64,000 nt of DNA. Origin: Hoyosella altamirensis. GTDB taxonomy: Bacteria > Actinomycetota > Actinomycetes > Mycobacteriales > Mycobacteriaceae. A model generated the notes under the pieces. The model did not search any database. It was not told the DNA's origin and worked only from the letters and a program-made list of their open reading frames with translations. Position numbers and translations under genes: made by a program. Below are positions 8,792 to 17,919 of this stretch, piece after piece (positions within the stretch are counted from its first letter, which is position 1; each line of letters opens with the position of its first letter). Location of the stretch: the NCBI RefSeq assembly GCF_014191505.1, contig NZ_JACHWS010000001.1, positions 992,001-1,056,000 on the forward strand, in the 5' to 3' direction.

Positions 8792-8817
8792 ACTGAACTA
8801 TACAGCGCGCACTGAAC
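8792..8817 (-). promoter_or_regulatory. cmtR-cadD promoter and operator candidate
   Basis: On the minus strand, GTTCAGT occurs twice (8811-8817 and 8792-8798), one copy on each side of a TATAGT -10 box (8797-8802). The repeats would place bound CmtR over the promoter, fitting metal-released repression. Binding is inferred. Confidence 0.5.
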
Positions 8818-8890
8818 ACTCGGTCACAGGCGTCAGCCCAGATCGCATGCCCGTAAGGGGAACCCTCACCGGACACCACCGCTACTTATC

Positions 8891-8895
8891 GAGAG
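8891..8895. repeat. Target-site duplication of inner transposon, left copy
   Basis: GAGAG directly abuts the TGTCA end at 8896 and is repeated at 23986-23990 directly after the opposite end. A 5-bp duplication is the standard for the Tn402/Tn5053/Tn7 group. Confidence 0.9.
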
Positions 8896-8920
8896 TGTCA
8901 GTTTCAGAAGTCGACTGCAC
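8896..8920 (+). repeat. Left terminal inverted repeat of inner transposon (tni end)
   Basis: Starts TGTCAGTTTCAGAAG and ends CGACTGCAC. It closely follows the Tn402/Tn5053 end consensus as I recall it (TGTCATTTTCAGAAG…CGACTGCAC). The right end at 23961-23985 is its imperfect inverse. Confidence 0.92.
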
Positions 8921-9023
8921 TCTCAGGCCCGTGATCCCGGGGGTAGTGTCGTCGGGTTCTGAACTCTGGTTGTTCAGGAGTCCTGTGCACTAGGGTCGCG
9001 TCTGCTCAGTAGTCCTGTTCTCT
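8904..9023 (+). repeat. Three directly repeated candidate TniA-binding sites
   Basis: Three related 18-mers lie in the same direction: TCAGAAGTCGACTGCACT (8904-8921), TCAGGAGTCCTGTGCACT (8974-8991) and TCAGTAGTCCTGTTCTCT (9006-9023). Tn5053-like ends are known to hold multiple TniA sites of this kind. The last copy lies about 10 bases before tniA, so it may also allow self-regulation. Confidence 0.7.
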
Positions 9024-9034
9024 AGGAGACAGGC

Positions 9035-10708
9035 GTGGAGGATGACCAGAACGAGATAGCTGCCTCGGGCTTGCTGGCGGTGCCTGAGCCCGAGTGGGAG
9101 CAGGCTCGATTGCGGTCCCAGGTGATCGGTCGCCTGGCCGAGCGCGATCCGGTGAGCTTGGCTGCCGTGGACGAAGCCGCTATGCAGCTGGGGATTTCAC
9201 GGCGTCGTGTGTACGTGCTAATGAAGCGGTACCGGCAGGGCTCGGGTCTGGTCACCGATCTTGTGCCCCGGCGCTCGGACGGTGGCAAGGGCGGGGCCCG
9301 CCTGGCGGAACCCGTGGAGCAGGTCATCCGTGAGTTGGTGCGGCAGCGGTACCTGACGCGGCAGAAGCGCAGCATCGCCTCGCTGCACCGGGAGATCGTG
9401 CGGGCCTGTGCGGCGCGGGGTCTGCCGGCCCCGGCGCGGAATACGGTGGCCGCGCGGATCGCCCGGCTGAATCCGGTCGAGGTCGGCCGACGACGGGCCG
9501 GGCCCGAGAGCGTCCGACCGTTGCAGTCGGCCGGGGACGAGGTGCCAGTGGTCGAGACGATCCTGGACCGGGTGCAGATCGATCACACGGTCATCGATCT
9601 GATCGTGGTCGATGACCGTGAGCGACAGCCGATCGGACGTCCGTACCTGACGGTGGCCATTGACGAGTTCAGCCGGTGCCTGGTCGGGATGGTCGTGACC
9701 TTGGAACCGCCCTCGGCGGTGTCGGTCGGATTGTGCCTGGCCCATGCGGCCAGGGATAAGCGGCCCTGGCTGGAGCAACTGGGTGTGGATGCGGACTGGC
9801 CGATGAGCGGCAAGCCCAAGGCCTTGTACGTGGACAATGCCCGGGAGTTCAAGAGCGAGGCGCTCAAGCGTGGCTGTGAGCAGCACGGCATCGCCGTGGA
9901 CTACCGCCCGCTGGGCCGGCCGCATTACGGGGGGATCGTGGAGCGGATCATCGGCACGGTCATGGAACAGGTCCACGAATTGCCGGGCACGACGTTCTCG
10001 AACCCGGTGGAGCGGGGAGCGTACGACGCCGAGAAGATGGCCGCGCTGACGGTGGCGGAACTGGAACGGTGGTTGGTGTTGGCGGTGGCCACGTATCACG
10101 GCACGGTGCATTCCACGCTGGGTCAGACCCCGGCCGGCCGGTGGGCCGAGGCAGTGGCGAGCACTGGTCCTCCGGCGACGACGGCGAACCCGAGCGCGTT
10201 CCTGGTGGACTTCCTGCCCGTGTTCCGCCGCAGGCTCACCCGTACCGGGTTCGTGATCGACCATGTCCACTACTTCGCCAACGCGCTCAAGCCCTGGATC
10301 GCCCGCCGTGATCGGCTGGAGCGGTTTCTGATTCGTCGGGATCCGCGTGATATCAGTCGGATCTGGGTGCTGGACCCCGAGGGCGCCGGGTACCTCGAGG
10401 TCCCGTACCGGGCGTTGTCGAACCCGGCGGTCAGTGTGTGGGAACACCGCCAGGCCCTGGCCCGGCTGCGCGAGCGGGGTGCCAGCCAGGTGGACGAGGC
10501 GGGCCTGTTCCGGATGATCGAGCAGATGCGCACCATCGCCGAGACCGCCCAGAAGGCCACCAAGCGCACCCGCCGCCAGAGGCAACGCCGCACCCACGCC
10601 GGAACCACCACGCCGCCGACGCCGGCGTTGGCACCCCCTGTTCCGCCGACGGACCTGGAAACGGTGGGACGGCCGGTGGCCCGGTTTGAGGAGATCGAGC
10701 AATGGTGA
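9035..10708 (+). CDS. tniA: TniA transposase (DDE, Mu/TnsB-like)
   Basis: 557 aa transposase that joins Tn402-family ends to target DNA. An N-terminal HTH region (about residues 45-75, LGISRRRVYVLMKRY) is followed by the rve catalytic core, with D183 (QIDHT), D267 (YVDNAREF) and E303 (GIVERIIGT), a DD(35)E spacing. A Mu-type C-terminal beta-barrel (VHYFANALKPWIARRDRLERFLIRRDPRD split over ~410-450) and a basic tail follow. The GTG at 9035 lies ~115 bases from the left end. It overlaps tniB by 7 bases. Confidence 0.93.
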   Translation: MEDDQNEIAASGLLAVPEPEWEQARLRSQVIGRLAERDPVSLAAVDEAAMQLGISRRRVYVLMKRYRQGSGLVTDLVPRRSDGGKGGARLAEPVEQVIRELVRQRYLTRQKRSIASLHREIVRACAARGLPAPARNTVAARIARLNPVEVGRRRAGPESVRPLQSAGDEVPVVETILDRVQIDHTVIDLIVVDDRERQPIGRPYLTVAIDEFSRCLVGMVVTLEPPSAVSVGLCLAHAARDKRPWLEQLGVDADWPMSGKPKALYVDNAREFKSEALKRGCEQHGIAVDYRPLGRPHYGGIVERIIGTVMEQVHELPGTTFSNPVERGAYDAEKMAALTVAELERWLVLAVATYHGTVHSTLGQTPAGRWAEAVASTGPPATTANPSAFLVDFLPVFRRRLTRTGFVIDHVHYFANALKPWIARRDRLERFLIRRDPRDISRIWVLDPEGAGYLEVPYRALSNPAVSVWEHRQALARLRERGASQVDEAGLFRMIEQMRTIAETAQKATKRTRRQRQRRTHAGTTTPPTPALAPPVPPTDLETVGRPVARFEEIEQW

Positions 10709-11619
10709 ACGCCGAGGAGGACGAGCCGCTGGATCTGTCGCACTTGCACCCGGCCGCGCAGCCGGTGGCGCGGTTACCGGCCGCCGAGCGGGTCCAGCTG
10801 ATCCGGGCCGACCGCTGGATCGGCTACCCCAAGGCCGTCCAGGCCGTCGAGCGTCTGGAGACCCTGCTCGGCTGGCCGCCGAAGCAGCGGATGCCGGATC
10901 TGCTGCTGGTCGGGCCGACGAACAATGGCAAGTCGATGATCATCGAACGCTTCCGCCGCCAGCATCCGCCCACCTCCGAACCGGACCGGGAGCAGATCCC
11001 GGTGGTGTGCGTGCAGATGCCCTCGGAGCCCTCACCTCTGCGGTTCTATACCGCGATCCTGGCCGCCCTCGGGGCGCCCTTGCGGCCCCGCCCGCGCGTC
11101 GTCGAACTCGAACACCTTGCCTTGTCGTTGCTGCGTGAGGTGGGGGCGCGGATGCTGGTCGTCGATGAGCTGCACAACGTGCTGGCCGGCCGCGGGGACT
11201 CCCGGCGGGAGTTCCTGAACCTGCTGCGGTTTCTGGGCAACGAGCTGCGCATCCCGCTGGTCGGGGTCGGCACCCGTGAGGCCTATCTGGCTGTGCGCTC
11301 GGATGACCAGTTGGAGAACCGGTTCGAGCCCTTCGTGCTCCCATTGTGGGAGGCCGACGACCAGGCCAGATCCCTGCTGGCCAGTTTCGCCGCAGCCTTC
11401 CCCCTGCGCCGGCCCTCGGTGATCGACACCGAGGACATGGCCCGCTACCTGCTGGCCCGCAGCGAGGGCACCATCGGGGAACTGGCCCACCTGCTCACCA
11501 CGGCCGCGGTGGCCGCCGTCGAGTCCGGTTTGGAAGAAATCAATCACCGGACGCTGACAATGGCCGACTACTTGGGGCCGACCGAGCGCCGACGGGTCTT
11601 CGAACGCGAGCTGCTGTGA
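10702..11619 (+). CDS. tniB: TniB transposition ATPase
   Basis: 305 aa AAA+ ATPase, partner of TniA and analogous to TnsC/MuB, which delivers the transposase to target DNA. Walker A is GPTNNGKSM (about residues 72-80) and Walker B is MLVVDELHN; a sensor region GVGTREAYLAV follows. The start overlaps the end of tniA and the stop overlaps tniQ (GTGA), so the operon is fully coupled. The length matches known TniB proteins of about 300 aa. Confidence 0.92.
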   Translation: MVNAEEDEPLDLSHLHPAAQPVARLPAAERVQLIRADRWIGYPKAVQAVERLETLLGWPPKQRMPDLLLVGPTNNGKSMIIERFRRQHPPTSEPDREQIPVVCVQMPSEPSPLRFYTAILAALGAPLRPRPRVVELEHLALSLLREVGARMLVVDELHNVLAGRGDSRREFLNLLRFLGNELRIPLVGVGTREAYLAVRSDDQLENRFEPFVLPLWEADDQARSLLASFAAAFPLRRPSVIDTEDMARYLLARSEGTIGELAHLLTTAAVAAVESGLEEINHRTLTMADYLGPTERRRVFERELL

Positions 11620-12800
11620 CCCGGTGGCCGGTGCATCCGGCGCCCGTCCCCGGTGAGGCACTCACCTCCTGGCTGCGCCGGATCGCCCACCGCCACGGGG
11701 CCGAGGTCCAGGACCTCGTCCTCGACCTCGGATACTGCCTCTCTTGCCCCGAGGACCTCGACACGGTCCCCCCGGAAGGGTTCATCGACCACCTGGCGGC
11801 CCGGACCGGGGCAGCTACCGACACCATCCGGGCCATGACCCTGAACGGGCAGACCCCGTGGCTGCTGGACCAACTCCAGCCCGCGGCACAGGCCTACACC
11901 ACCTACACCCGCCAACTGACGGTGCTGCTGCCCCCGGGCAGGCGACGGGACCGCGCCGTGGATCACTGGCGCCCCTGGGCGCCCACGGATGCCGGCTGGC
12001 AACACCGGGCCTGTCCTCTCTGCACGATGGAATCCAGTCCGCCCTGCCCCTACCAGCTGACGTGGTTGGTGCCGCTGATGCTCTCCTGCCCCGTCCACCA
12101 TTGCCGACTGGAGCGCTACAACGGCCCGGTCGGGTACCACGACATCTGGCACACCTCCCTGGGCGGGCCCGCACCGCGGCCGGTCAACGCAGCGATCCGG
12201 CGGATGGACGAACGGACCTGGCAGGCCCTCACCACCGGTCACGTCGCCCTGCCCCGGCATCGCGTGCACGCCGGCATCTGGTTCCGGCTGCTCAGGACCC
12301 TGCTCGATGAGCTCGGCGCGACCCTGACCGAATGCGGTACCTACGGGCGACTGACCCGCGAGGTGTGGGAACGCGCTGGCCACCCGGTCCGCGCCGGCCA
12401 GCACCCGTGGCGTCCGTACGAGCACCTCACCGACCAGCAGCAAACCCAGTCCCTGGAAGCCGCTGCCACCGCGATCCACCTACTGGAGACTCGGGTCCTC
12501 GCCGGCCTCGGACACGAAGCCGCACTGTTCCTCCCGCCACCGAATATGACCCGCGACCCCGGCCGCCCTCACCAGACGATGGACCCCACTGCTCTGCGCT
12601 GGCAGGAGATCAAGGACTCCCTGGACGCCACCGTCGAAGAAGCCCGGACCACCCCGGAGACCGCCCGGCAGCTCTTCAACTTCTGCACCATGTACCGCGG
12701 CGAGGACGACCACATCGTTCGCGAAGTACGGGGCAGTTTCACCAAGCTCGGCATCCCCTTGGAGTACCTGTCACCAATGAATGATCCACACCGTCTGTAA
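11616..12800 (+). CDS. tniQ: TniQ target-selection protein
   Basis: 394 aa member of the TniQ/TnsD family, which guides target choice. The N-terminus has the family signature HPAPVPGEALTSWLRRIA, followed by a zinc-binding pattern CPLCTMES…CPYQ…CPVHHCRL around residues 130-170. The start is GTG 11616, overlapping the tniB stop (GTGA); the open frame continues upstream but only inside tniB. In Tn5053-type elements TniQ is needed for insertion, including into res sites. Confidence 0.9.
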   Translation: MTRWPVHPAPVPGEALTSWLRRIAHRHGAEVQDLVLDLGYCLSCPEDLDTVPPEGFIDHLAARTGAATDTIRAMTLNGQTPWLLDQLQPAAQAYTTYTRQLTVLLPPGRRRDRAVDHWRPWAPTDAGWQHRACPLCTMESSPPCPYQLTWLVPLMLSCPVHHCRLERYNGPVGYHDIWHTSLGGPAPRPVNAAIRRMDERTWQALTTGHVALPRHRVHAGIWFRLLRTLLDELGATLTECGTYGRLTREVWERAGHPVRAGQHPWRPYEHLTDQQQTQSLEAAATAIHLLETRVLAGLGHEAALFLPPPNMTRDPGRPHQTMDPTALRWQEIKDSLDATVEEARTTPETARQLFNFCTMYRGEDDHIVREVRGSFTKLGIPLEYLSPMNDPHRL

Positions 12801-12903
12801 GACATAGAATAGATGACGGATTATGTGACATCTTCCCTGAGTTCTTGATGCTGCGGATCTTCTGTCACGAAAACGAACAAATAAATGACAGTGGAGGTGC
12901 ACG
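12801..12903. other. Candidate res site of inner transposon
   Basis: The AT-rich gap between tniQ and tniR contains several TGACA/TGTCA half-sites, for example TGTGACA near 12824 and TGTCA…TGACA at ~12865-12891. Tn402-type elements carry the cointegrate resolution site directly upstream of tniR. The assignment rests on position and the inverted half-sites. Confidence 0.5.
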
Positions 12904-13521
12904 GTGCTCGTCGGGTACATGCGGGTGTCCAAGGCCGACGGGTCCCAGACCACCGACCTACAACGCGATGCCCTCCTCGAAGCCGGCGTGAAGCTGAAAG
13001 CCCTGTACGAGGACAAGGCTTCCGGCAAGACCGACGACCGCCCCCACCTGGCCGCTTGCCTGAAGGCGCTGCGGGACGGGGACACCCTACTGGTGTGGAA
13101 GCTGGACCGGCTCGGCCGGGACCTGCGGCACCTGGTCAACATCGTGCACGAGCTCACCGAGCGCGGTGTGGGCCTGAAGGTGCTCACCGGCCAGGGCGCG
13201 GCGATCGACACCACCACCGCCTCGGGCAAGTTGGTGTTCGGGATTTTCGCCGCGCTGGCCGAGTTCGAACGCGAGCTGATCTCCGAACGCACCAAGGCCG
13301 GCCTGGCCTCGGCCCGCGCCCGGGGCCGCACCGGCGGCCGGCCCCACAAGATGACCCCGGCCAAGATCCGCCTGGCCATGGCCTCCATGGGGAACAAGGA
13401 CACCAACGTCGGGGCCCTGTGCAAGGAGCTCGGCATCACCCGCCAGACGCTCTACCGCCACGTCTCACCCACCGGGGAACTGCGCGAAGCCGGACAGAAG
13501 GTGCTGGCCCAACGCCGCTGA
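12904..13521 (+). CDS. tniR: TniR serine resolvase
   Basis: 205 aa small serine recombinase that resolves transposition cointegrates. The catalytic serine is S9 in GYMRVSKADG; KLDRLGRDLRHLV and the long E-helix region (FGIFAALAEFERELISERTKAGL) follow. A C-terminal HTH (LCKELGITRQTLYRHV) binds res. The GTG start follows a GGAGG site. It is the last tni gene, convergent with pyc. Confidence 0.92.
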   Translation: MLVGYMRVSKADGSQTTDLQRDALLEAGVKLKALYEDKASGKTDDRPHLAACLKALRDGDTLLVWKLDRLGRDLRHLVNIVHELTERGVGLKVLTGQGAAIDTTTASGKLVFGIFAALAEFERELISERTKAGLASARARGRTGGRPHKMTPAKIRLAMASMGNKDTNVGALCKELGITRQTLYRHVSPTGELREAGQKVLAQRR

Positions 13522-13531
13522 CCACCCTGCG

Positions 13532-13562
13532 GTGCTCGGGGAAGGCGGGGTTGAGCACTTTT
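13532..13562 (+). terminator. Terminator after tniR
   Basis: GTGCTC (13532-13537) and GAGCAC (13553-13558) can pair, and TTTT follows directly. It lies between convergent tniR and pyc, so it would end the tni transcript. Confidence 0.55.
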
Positions 13563-13640
13563 GGCGGAGCGCGCTGCAGCGGTGCCCCACTCTCATCCGT
13601 CGCTCAGACAGTCACGGGCGCCCCGTCCGGGAGAGGCCTG

Positions 13641-16600
13641 TTAGTCGGTCGTGCGCAGCACGAGCAGGAGGTCTCCACCGGTGACTTGGGTGACGCCGGT
13701 AAGGGCGACGCGTTGCACGGTGCCGGCGACGGGTGCGGTGATCGCGGCTTCCATCTTCATGGCCTCAATGGTGGCGACCTGGGTTCCGGCCTCGATGGTG
13801 TCACCCTCGGTGACGGTGACGGTGACGGCACCGGCGAAGGGTGCGGCAACGTGGCCGGGGGCGGTGGGGTCAGCTTTCTCGGTCTCGGGCACGATGGAAG
13901 CCGCGTGGGTGTCTCGCACGTCGATGGTGCGCGGCTGGCCGTTGAGGGTGAGCATCACGGTGCGCATGCCCTTCTCATCGGCCTCGGAGACCGCCTGCAA
14001 TTTCACCAGCAGGCGCACGCCGGTGCCCAGGGAGATCACGTGTTCGTGTTCCGTGGTGAGGCCATAGAGGAAGTCGCGGGTGTGCAGCACGGACAGGTCT
14101 CCGTACTTGGCCTGGCCGGTCTCGAAGTCCCGGGTCGGGCCGGGGAAAAGTAACCGGTTCAGGGTGGCCCGCCGGGTCGTTGAGTCGGCGGCCAGTGCCC
14201 CGGTGTCCTCGGCGGACAGCTCCGTCACGCCCACCTTGACGTTGCGGCCCTGGAGCGCCTTGGAACGGAAGGGTTCGGGCCAGCCCCCTGGCGGGGTGCC
14301 CAGTTCCCCGGCGAGGAAGGCGATGACCGAATCGGGGATGTCGAAGCTCTGCGGGTCGGCCTCGAACTGGGCCGGGTCCACGCCCATGCCCACCAGTTGC
14401 AGGGCCAGGTCGCCGACGACCTTGGAGGACGGGGTGACCTTCACGAGCCGGCCGAGCATGGCGTTGGCGGCGGTGTACATGTCCTCGATGGCCTCGAACC
14501 GTTCGCCCAGGCCCAGGGCGATGGCTTGCTGGCGCAGGTTGGATAGCTGTCCGCCGGGGATCTCGTGCCGGTAGACCCGCCCGGTGGGGGCGGACAGGCC
14601 GGACTCGAACGGGGCGTACATCCGGCGGATGACCTCCCAATAGGGTTCCAGGGCGGCGACGGCGTCCAGCGGGATCCCGGTGTCCCTCTCGGTGTGTTCC
14701 AGGGCGGCGACCAGGGCCGAGGCTGAGACCTGGGAGGTAGTGCCGGCCATGGAGGCGTCGGCGACATCGACCGCGTCGACCCCGGCATTCACGGCGGCCA
14801 TCACGGTGGCCATCTGCCCACCGGCGGTGTCGTGGGTGTGCAGATGCACGGGCAGCTCGAACCGTGCGCGCAGGGCGGTGACGAGCTTCGTGGCCGCGGC
14901 CGGGCGCAGCAGTCCGGCCATGTCCTTGATCGCCAGGATATGGGCGCCGGCCTGGACGCACTGCTCGGCCAGGTCCAGGTAGTAGTCGAGGGTGTAGAGG
15001 TCTTCGGCGGGGTTGTTGAGGTCGCCGGTGTAGCACAGGGCCACTTCGGCCACCGCGGTACCGGTCGCCCGGACCGCCTCGATCGCCGGGCGCATCTGCT
15101 CGACGTCGTTGAGGGCGTCGAAGATGCGGAAGATGTCCACCCCGGTCGAGGCGGCCTCGGTGACGAAGGCGTCGGTCACTGCGGTCGGGTACGGGGTGTA
15201 GCCGACCGTGTTGCGCCCGCGCAGCAGCATCTGGATGGGGATGTTCGGCATCGCCTCGCGCAGGCGCGCCAGCCGGTCCCAAGGGTCCTCACCCAGGAAC
15301 CGCAGCGCGACGTCGTAGGTCGCCCCGCCCCAGGCCTCGACCGAGAGCAGCTGGGGCAGGGTGTGGGCGTAGGCCGGGGCGGCGGCCAGCAGGTCCCGGG
15401 TGCGCACCCGGGTGGCCAGCAGGGACTGGTGGGCATCCCGGAACGTCGTGGAGGTCACGGCCACCGCCTGCTGTGCACGCAACGCCCGGGCGAAACCGAC
15501 GGGACCGGTGTCCTGGAGGACCTGGCGCCACCCCGTCGGCGGAGTGTGCCCGGAGGGCCCGTCGAAGGGGGAGCGCATCGGCTCGTCCTGTTTGTCCCCG
15601 GGGTAATGGGGCAGCTTCGTGCGCGGGTCGATGCCCTCGACCCGAGGGCCGTGGGGCTGGTTAACCGTGGCTTCGGCCAGCCAGGTCAGGAGCTTGGTGG
15701 CCCGGTCGGCGGAGACCCGGGCCTGGAGCAGCTCGGGGCGGGACTCGATGAAGTCGGTGGCCACGTCCCCGGCCAGGAACTGTGGGTCGGCCAGCACTGC
15801 CTGGAGGAACTGGATGTTGGTGGCCACCCCGCGGATGCGGAACTCGGCCAGGGCGCGCCGGGCTCGGCGCACGGCGGTGGCGTAGTCCCGGCCGCGGCAG
15901 ATGAGCTTGACCAGCATCGAGTCGAAGTGCGGGGAGATCTGTGCGCCCGCGTACACGGTGCCGCTGTCCAGGCGCACCCCGGCCCCGCCGGCCGAACGGT
16001 AGGCGGAGATCCGACCCACATCGGGGCGGAACCCGTTGGCCGGGTCCTCCGTGGTGATCCGGCACTGCATCGCCGCGCCCCGGATCCGCAGGTCCTCCTG
16101 CCGGATCCCGAGCTCATCCAGGGTCTGGCCCGCGGCGATGCGCAGCTGGGAGGCCACGAGGTCGACGTCGGTGATCTCCTCGGTGACCGTGTGCTCGACC
16201 TGGATGCGGGGGTTCATCTCGATGAACACGTGCTGACCGGCACGGTCCCCGGCGGTGTCCACGAGGAACTCGACCGTGCCGGCGTTGACGTAGCCCAGCT
16301 CACGGGCGAAGCGCACCGCGTCGGTGTGCAGGGCCTGACGGATCTCCTCATCCAGGTTCGGGGCCGGGGCGATCTCCACGACCTTCTGGTGCCGGCGCTG
16401 CACCGAACAGTCCCGTTCGAACAGGTGCACTACCTCGCCGGTGGCATCGGCCAGGACCTGGACCTCGATGTGCCGCGGGCGCAACACTGCCTGCTCCACG
16501 AACATGGTCCGGTCCCCGAAGGCCGTGTCGGCCTCGCGCATCGCCGCGGCCAGGGCTTCGGGCAGTTCCCGGGCGGTCTCCACCCGGCGCATGCCCCGGC

Positions 16601-17099
16601 CGCCGCCGCCGGCTACCGCCTTGACGAAGACCGGGAACCCGATCCGCTCGGCCTCGCCCAGCAGGTACTCCACGTCCGAGGACGGCTCCGAGGAATCCAG
16701 GGTCGGGATCCCGGCCCGCTTGGCGGCCCGCAGCGCCTGCACCTTGTTGCCGGCCAGTTCCAGGATCTCCGCCGCCGGGCCGACGAAGGTGATGCCCGCC
16801 GCCGCGGCCGCCCGGGCCAACTCCGGGTTCTCGGACAGGAAACCGTAGCCCGGGTAGATCGCATCACACCCGGCTTCGATGGCGACCCGGAGGATCTCCT
16901 CCACGTCCAGGTAGGCCCGGACCGGGTGGCCCCGTTCGCCGATCTGGTAGGCCTCGTCGGCTTTCTGCCGGTGCAGGGAGTTGCGGTCCTCATAGGGGAA
17001 GACCGCCACGGTCTGGGCCCCCAGCTCGACGGCCGCCCGGAACGCCCGGATGGCGATCTCGCCGCGATTGGCCACAAGGATCTTCTGGAACACGAACAT
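13641..17099 (-). CDS. pyc: Pyruvate carboxylase
   Basis: 1152 aa biotin enzyme converting pyruvate, bicarbonate and ATP to oxaloacetate. The order is: biotin carboxylase (residues ~1-450, opening FQKILVANRGEIAIR, ATP-grasp GGGGRGMR), carboxyltransferase (~530-830, QMLLRGRNTVGY, HLHTHDTAGG), the PYC/OADA domain, and the biotinyl domain with K1115 in EAMKMEA. Full length for the family. ATG 17099 is chosen because conservation starts there; an upstream extension to 17330 is only an open frame running into lutC. It is downstream of lutC on the same strand after 178 bases. It is unusual cargo for a Tn402-like element; a role replenishing oxaloacetate during growth on lactate is inferred. Confidence 0.96.
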   Translation of the reverse strand: MFVFQKILVANRGEIAIRAFRAAVELGAQTVAVFPYEDRNSLHRQKADEAYQIGERGHPVRAYLDVEEILRVAIEAGCDAIYPGYGFLSENPELARAAAAAGITFVGPAAEILELAGNKVQALRAAKRAGIPTLDSSEPSSDVEYLLGEAERIGFPVFVKAVAGGGGRGMRRVETARELPEALAAAMREADTAFGDRTMFVEQAVLRPRHIEVQVLADATGEVVHLFERDCSVQRRHQKVVEIAPAPNLDEEIRQALHTDAVRFARELGYVNAGTVEFLVDTAGDRAGQHVFIEMNPRIQVEHTVTEEITDVDLVASQLRIAAGQTLDELGIRQEDLRIRGAAMQCRITTEDPANGFRPDVGRISAYRSAGGAGVRLDSGTVYAGAQISPHFDSMLVKLICRGRDYATAVRRARRALAEFRIRGVATNIQFLQAVLADPQFLAGDVATDFIESRPELLQARVSADRATKLLTWLAEATVNQPHGPRVEGIDPRTKLPHYPGDKQDEPMRSPFDGPSGHTPPTGWRQVLQDTGPVGFARALRAQQAVAVTSTTFRDAHQSLLATRVRTRDLLAAAPAYAHTLPQLLSVEAWGGATYDVALRFLGEDPWDRLARLREAMPNIPIQMLLRGRNTVGYTPYPTAVTDAFVTEAASTGVDIFRIFDALNDVEQMRPAIEAVRATGTAVAEVALCYTGDLNNPAEDLYTLDYYLDLAEQCVQAGAHILAIKDMAGLLRPAAATKLVTALRARFELPVHLHTHDTAGGQMATVMAAVNAGVDAVDVADASMAGTTSQVSASALVAALEHTERDTGIPLDAVAALEPYWEVIRRMYAPFESGLSAPTGRVYRHEIPGGQLSNLRQQAIALGLGERFEAIEDMYTAANAMLGRLVKVTPSSKVVGDLALQLVGMGVDPAQFEADPQSFDIPDSVIAFLAGELGTPPGGWPEPFRSKALQGRNVKVGVTELSAEDTGALAADSTTRRATLNRLLFPGPTRDFETGQAKYGDLSVLHTRDFLYGLTTEHEHVISLGTGVRLLVKLQAVSEADEKGMRTVMLTLNGQPRTIDVRDTHAASIVPETEKADPTAPGHVAAPFAGAVTVTVTEGDTIEAGTQVATIEAMKMEAAITAPVAGTVQRVALTGVTQVTGGDLLLVLRTTD

Positions 17100-17200
17100 C
17101 ACTCCGTTCCGCTGCCGTGAGCACTCGGAAGGCGCACGGAGCTGTCGAAAGGTACAGGAAGGCCGGGCACCACCCGGTCTCGGGGCGCGGTGAGGCCCCG

Positions 17201-17224
17201 CCGCGGTGATCGGCCCCACCGCGG
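17201..17224 (-). promoter_or_regulatory. GC-rich hairpin between lutC and pyc
   Basis: CCGCGGTG (17201-17208) and CACCGCGG (17217-17224) form a perfect 8-bp stem with an 8-base loop in the 178-base gap. No T-tract follows in the direction of transcription. It could dampen read-through or stabilise processed mRNA, letting pyc be expressed at a different level from lutABC. Confidence 0.4.
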
Positions 17225-17277
17225 GCAGGCCACTGGCCGGCAGGTCCCGACGGCCGGCAGGCCTCGGGGTGAGGGTA

Positions 17278-17919
17278 TTAGCCGAGCAGGATGACGTCGA
17301 GCCGGCGTGGGCCGTGGACGCCCTCGACACGTTCGAGCTCGATATCTGAGGTGGCCGAGGGTCCGGAGATCATGGTGATCGGCGCGATGGGCTCCACCCG
17401 GGACAGGGCCTCGGGGATCAGTTCCACCACCGATGCGGCCGGCACCACGCAGATGTGGTGGTCCGGGACCAGGCTGATGGCCCGGCGTCCCTCGTCGGGG
17501 CGGGCGGTGAGGAAGATCGTGCCGGTCTCGGCGCAGGACACGGTGGAGGAGGTGACCACGGCGTCCACGGCATTGAGTTCTCGGACCCCGAGCACCTGTC
17601 CGCGTTCATCCGTGGACTCCCGGATCATCTGGAGGGTGTCGGTGTCGGCCGGCAGCCAGGATGGGTCCAGGCCAGCGGGGACCACGTACCGGGCGGATGA
17701 GCCCAGCAGCTCGGTGATGCGTGCCGGTAGGGTTTCCACGTTCTCGTGGTGGACCGTGGCCTTGTAGTCGACGAGCCGGTCCTCGAGCATCTCCAGGACT
17801 TCCGCGGCGGGCCGGTCTGAGACGGTCCGGTAGATGCGTTCCACCGTCGGGGCGGTGGGCTGGTCGGCCAGGGCGCCGCGGATGCGGGCCAGGATCTCGG
17901 TCTTGGCGTCGGTGCTCAT
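17278..17919 (-). CDS. lutC: LutC, lactate utilization protein C
   Basis: 213 aa LUD-domain protein, third subunit of the LutABC L-lactate oxidising complex. Family features visible are DAVVTSSTVSCAETGTIFL and the nearby ISLVPDHHICVVPAASVVELIPEAL, plus a C-terminal SGPSATSDIELERVEGVHGP motif. The ATG at 17919 overlaps the lutB stop (ATGA). LutC has no Fe-S cluster motif. It is encoded with lutA and lutB as in Bacillus and many actinobacteria. Confidence 0.95.
   Translation of the reverse strand: MSTDAKTEILARIRGALADQPTAPTVERIYRTVSDRPAAEVLEMLEDRLVDYKATVHHENVETLPARITELLGSSARYVVPAGLDPSWLPADTDTLQMIRESTDERGQVLGVRELNAVDAVVTSSTVSCAETGTIFLTARPDEGRRAISLVPDHHICVVPAASVVELIPEALSRVEPIAPITMISGPSATSDIELERVEGVHGPRRLDVILLG

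Noticed and set aside
9218..10702. Minus-strand open frame of 494 codons opposite tniA
   Set aside because: His/Arg/Gly-rich antisense translation; TniA carries full DDE motifs on the plus strand.
12885..14153. Plus-strand frame of 422 codons spanning tniR and the end of pyc
   Set aside because: It crosses a terminator and two convergent genes and shows no family features.
14832..17120. Very long plus-strand open frame (762 codons) opposite pyc
   Set aside because: Composition is a Gly/Val/Asp-rich mirror of the pyc coding strand, with no domain; the minus-strand enzyme is complete and certain.
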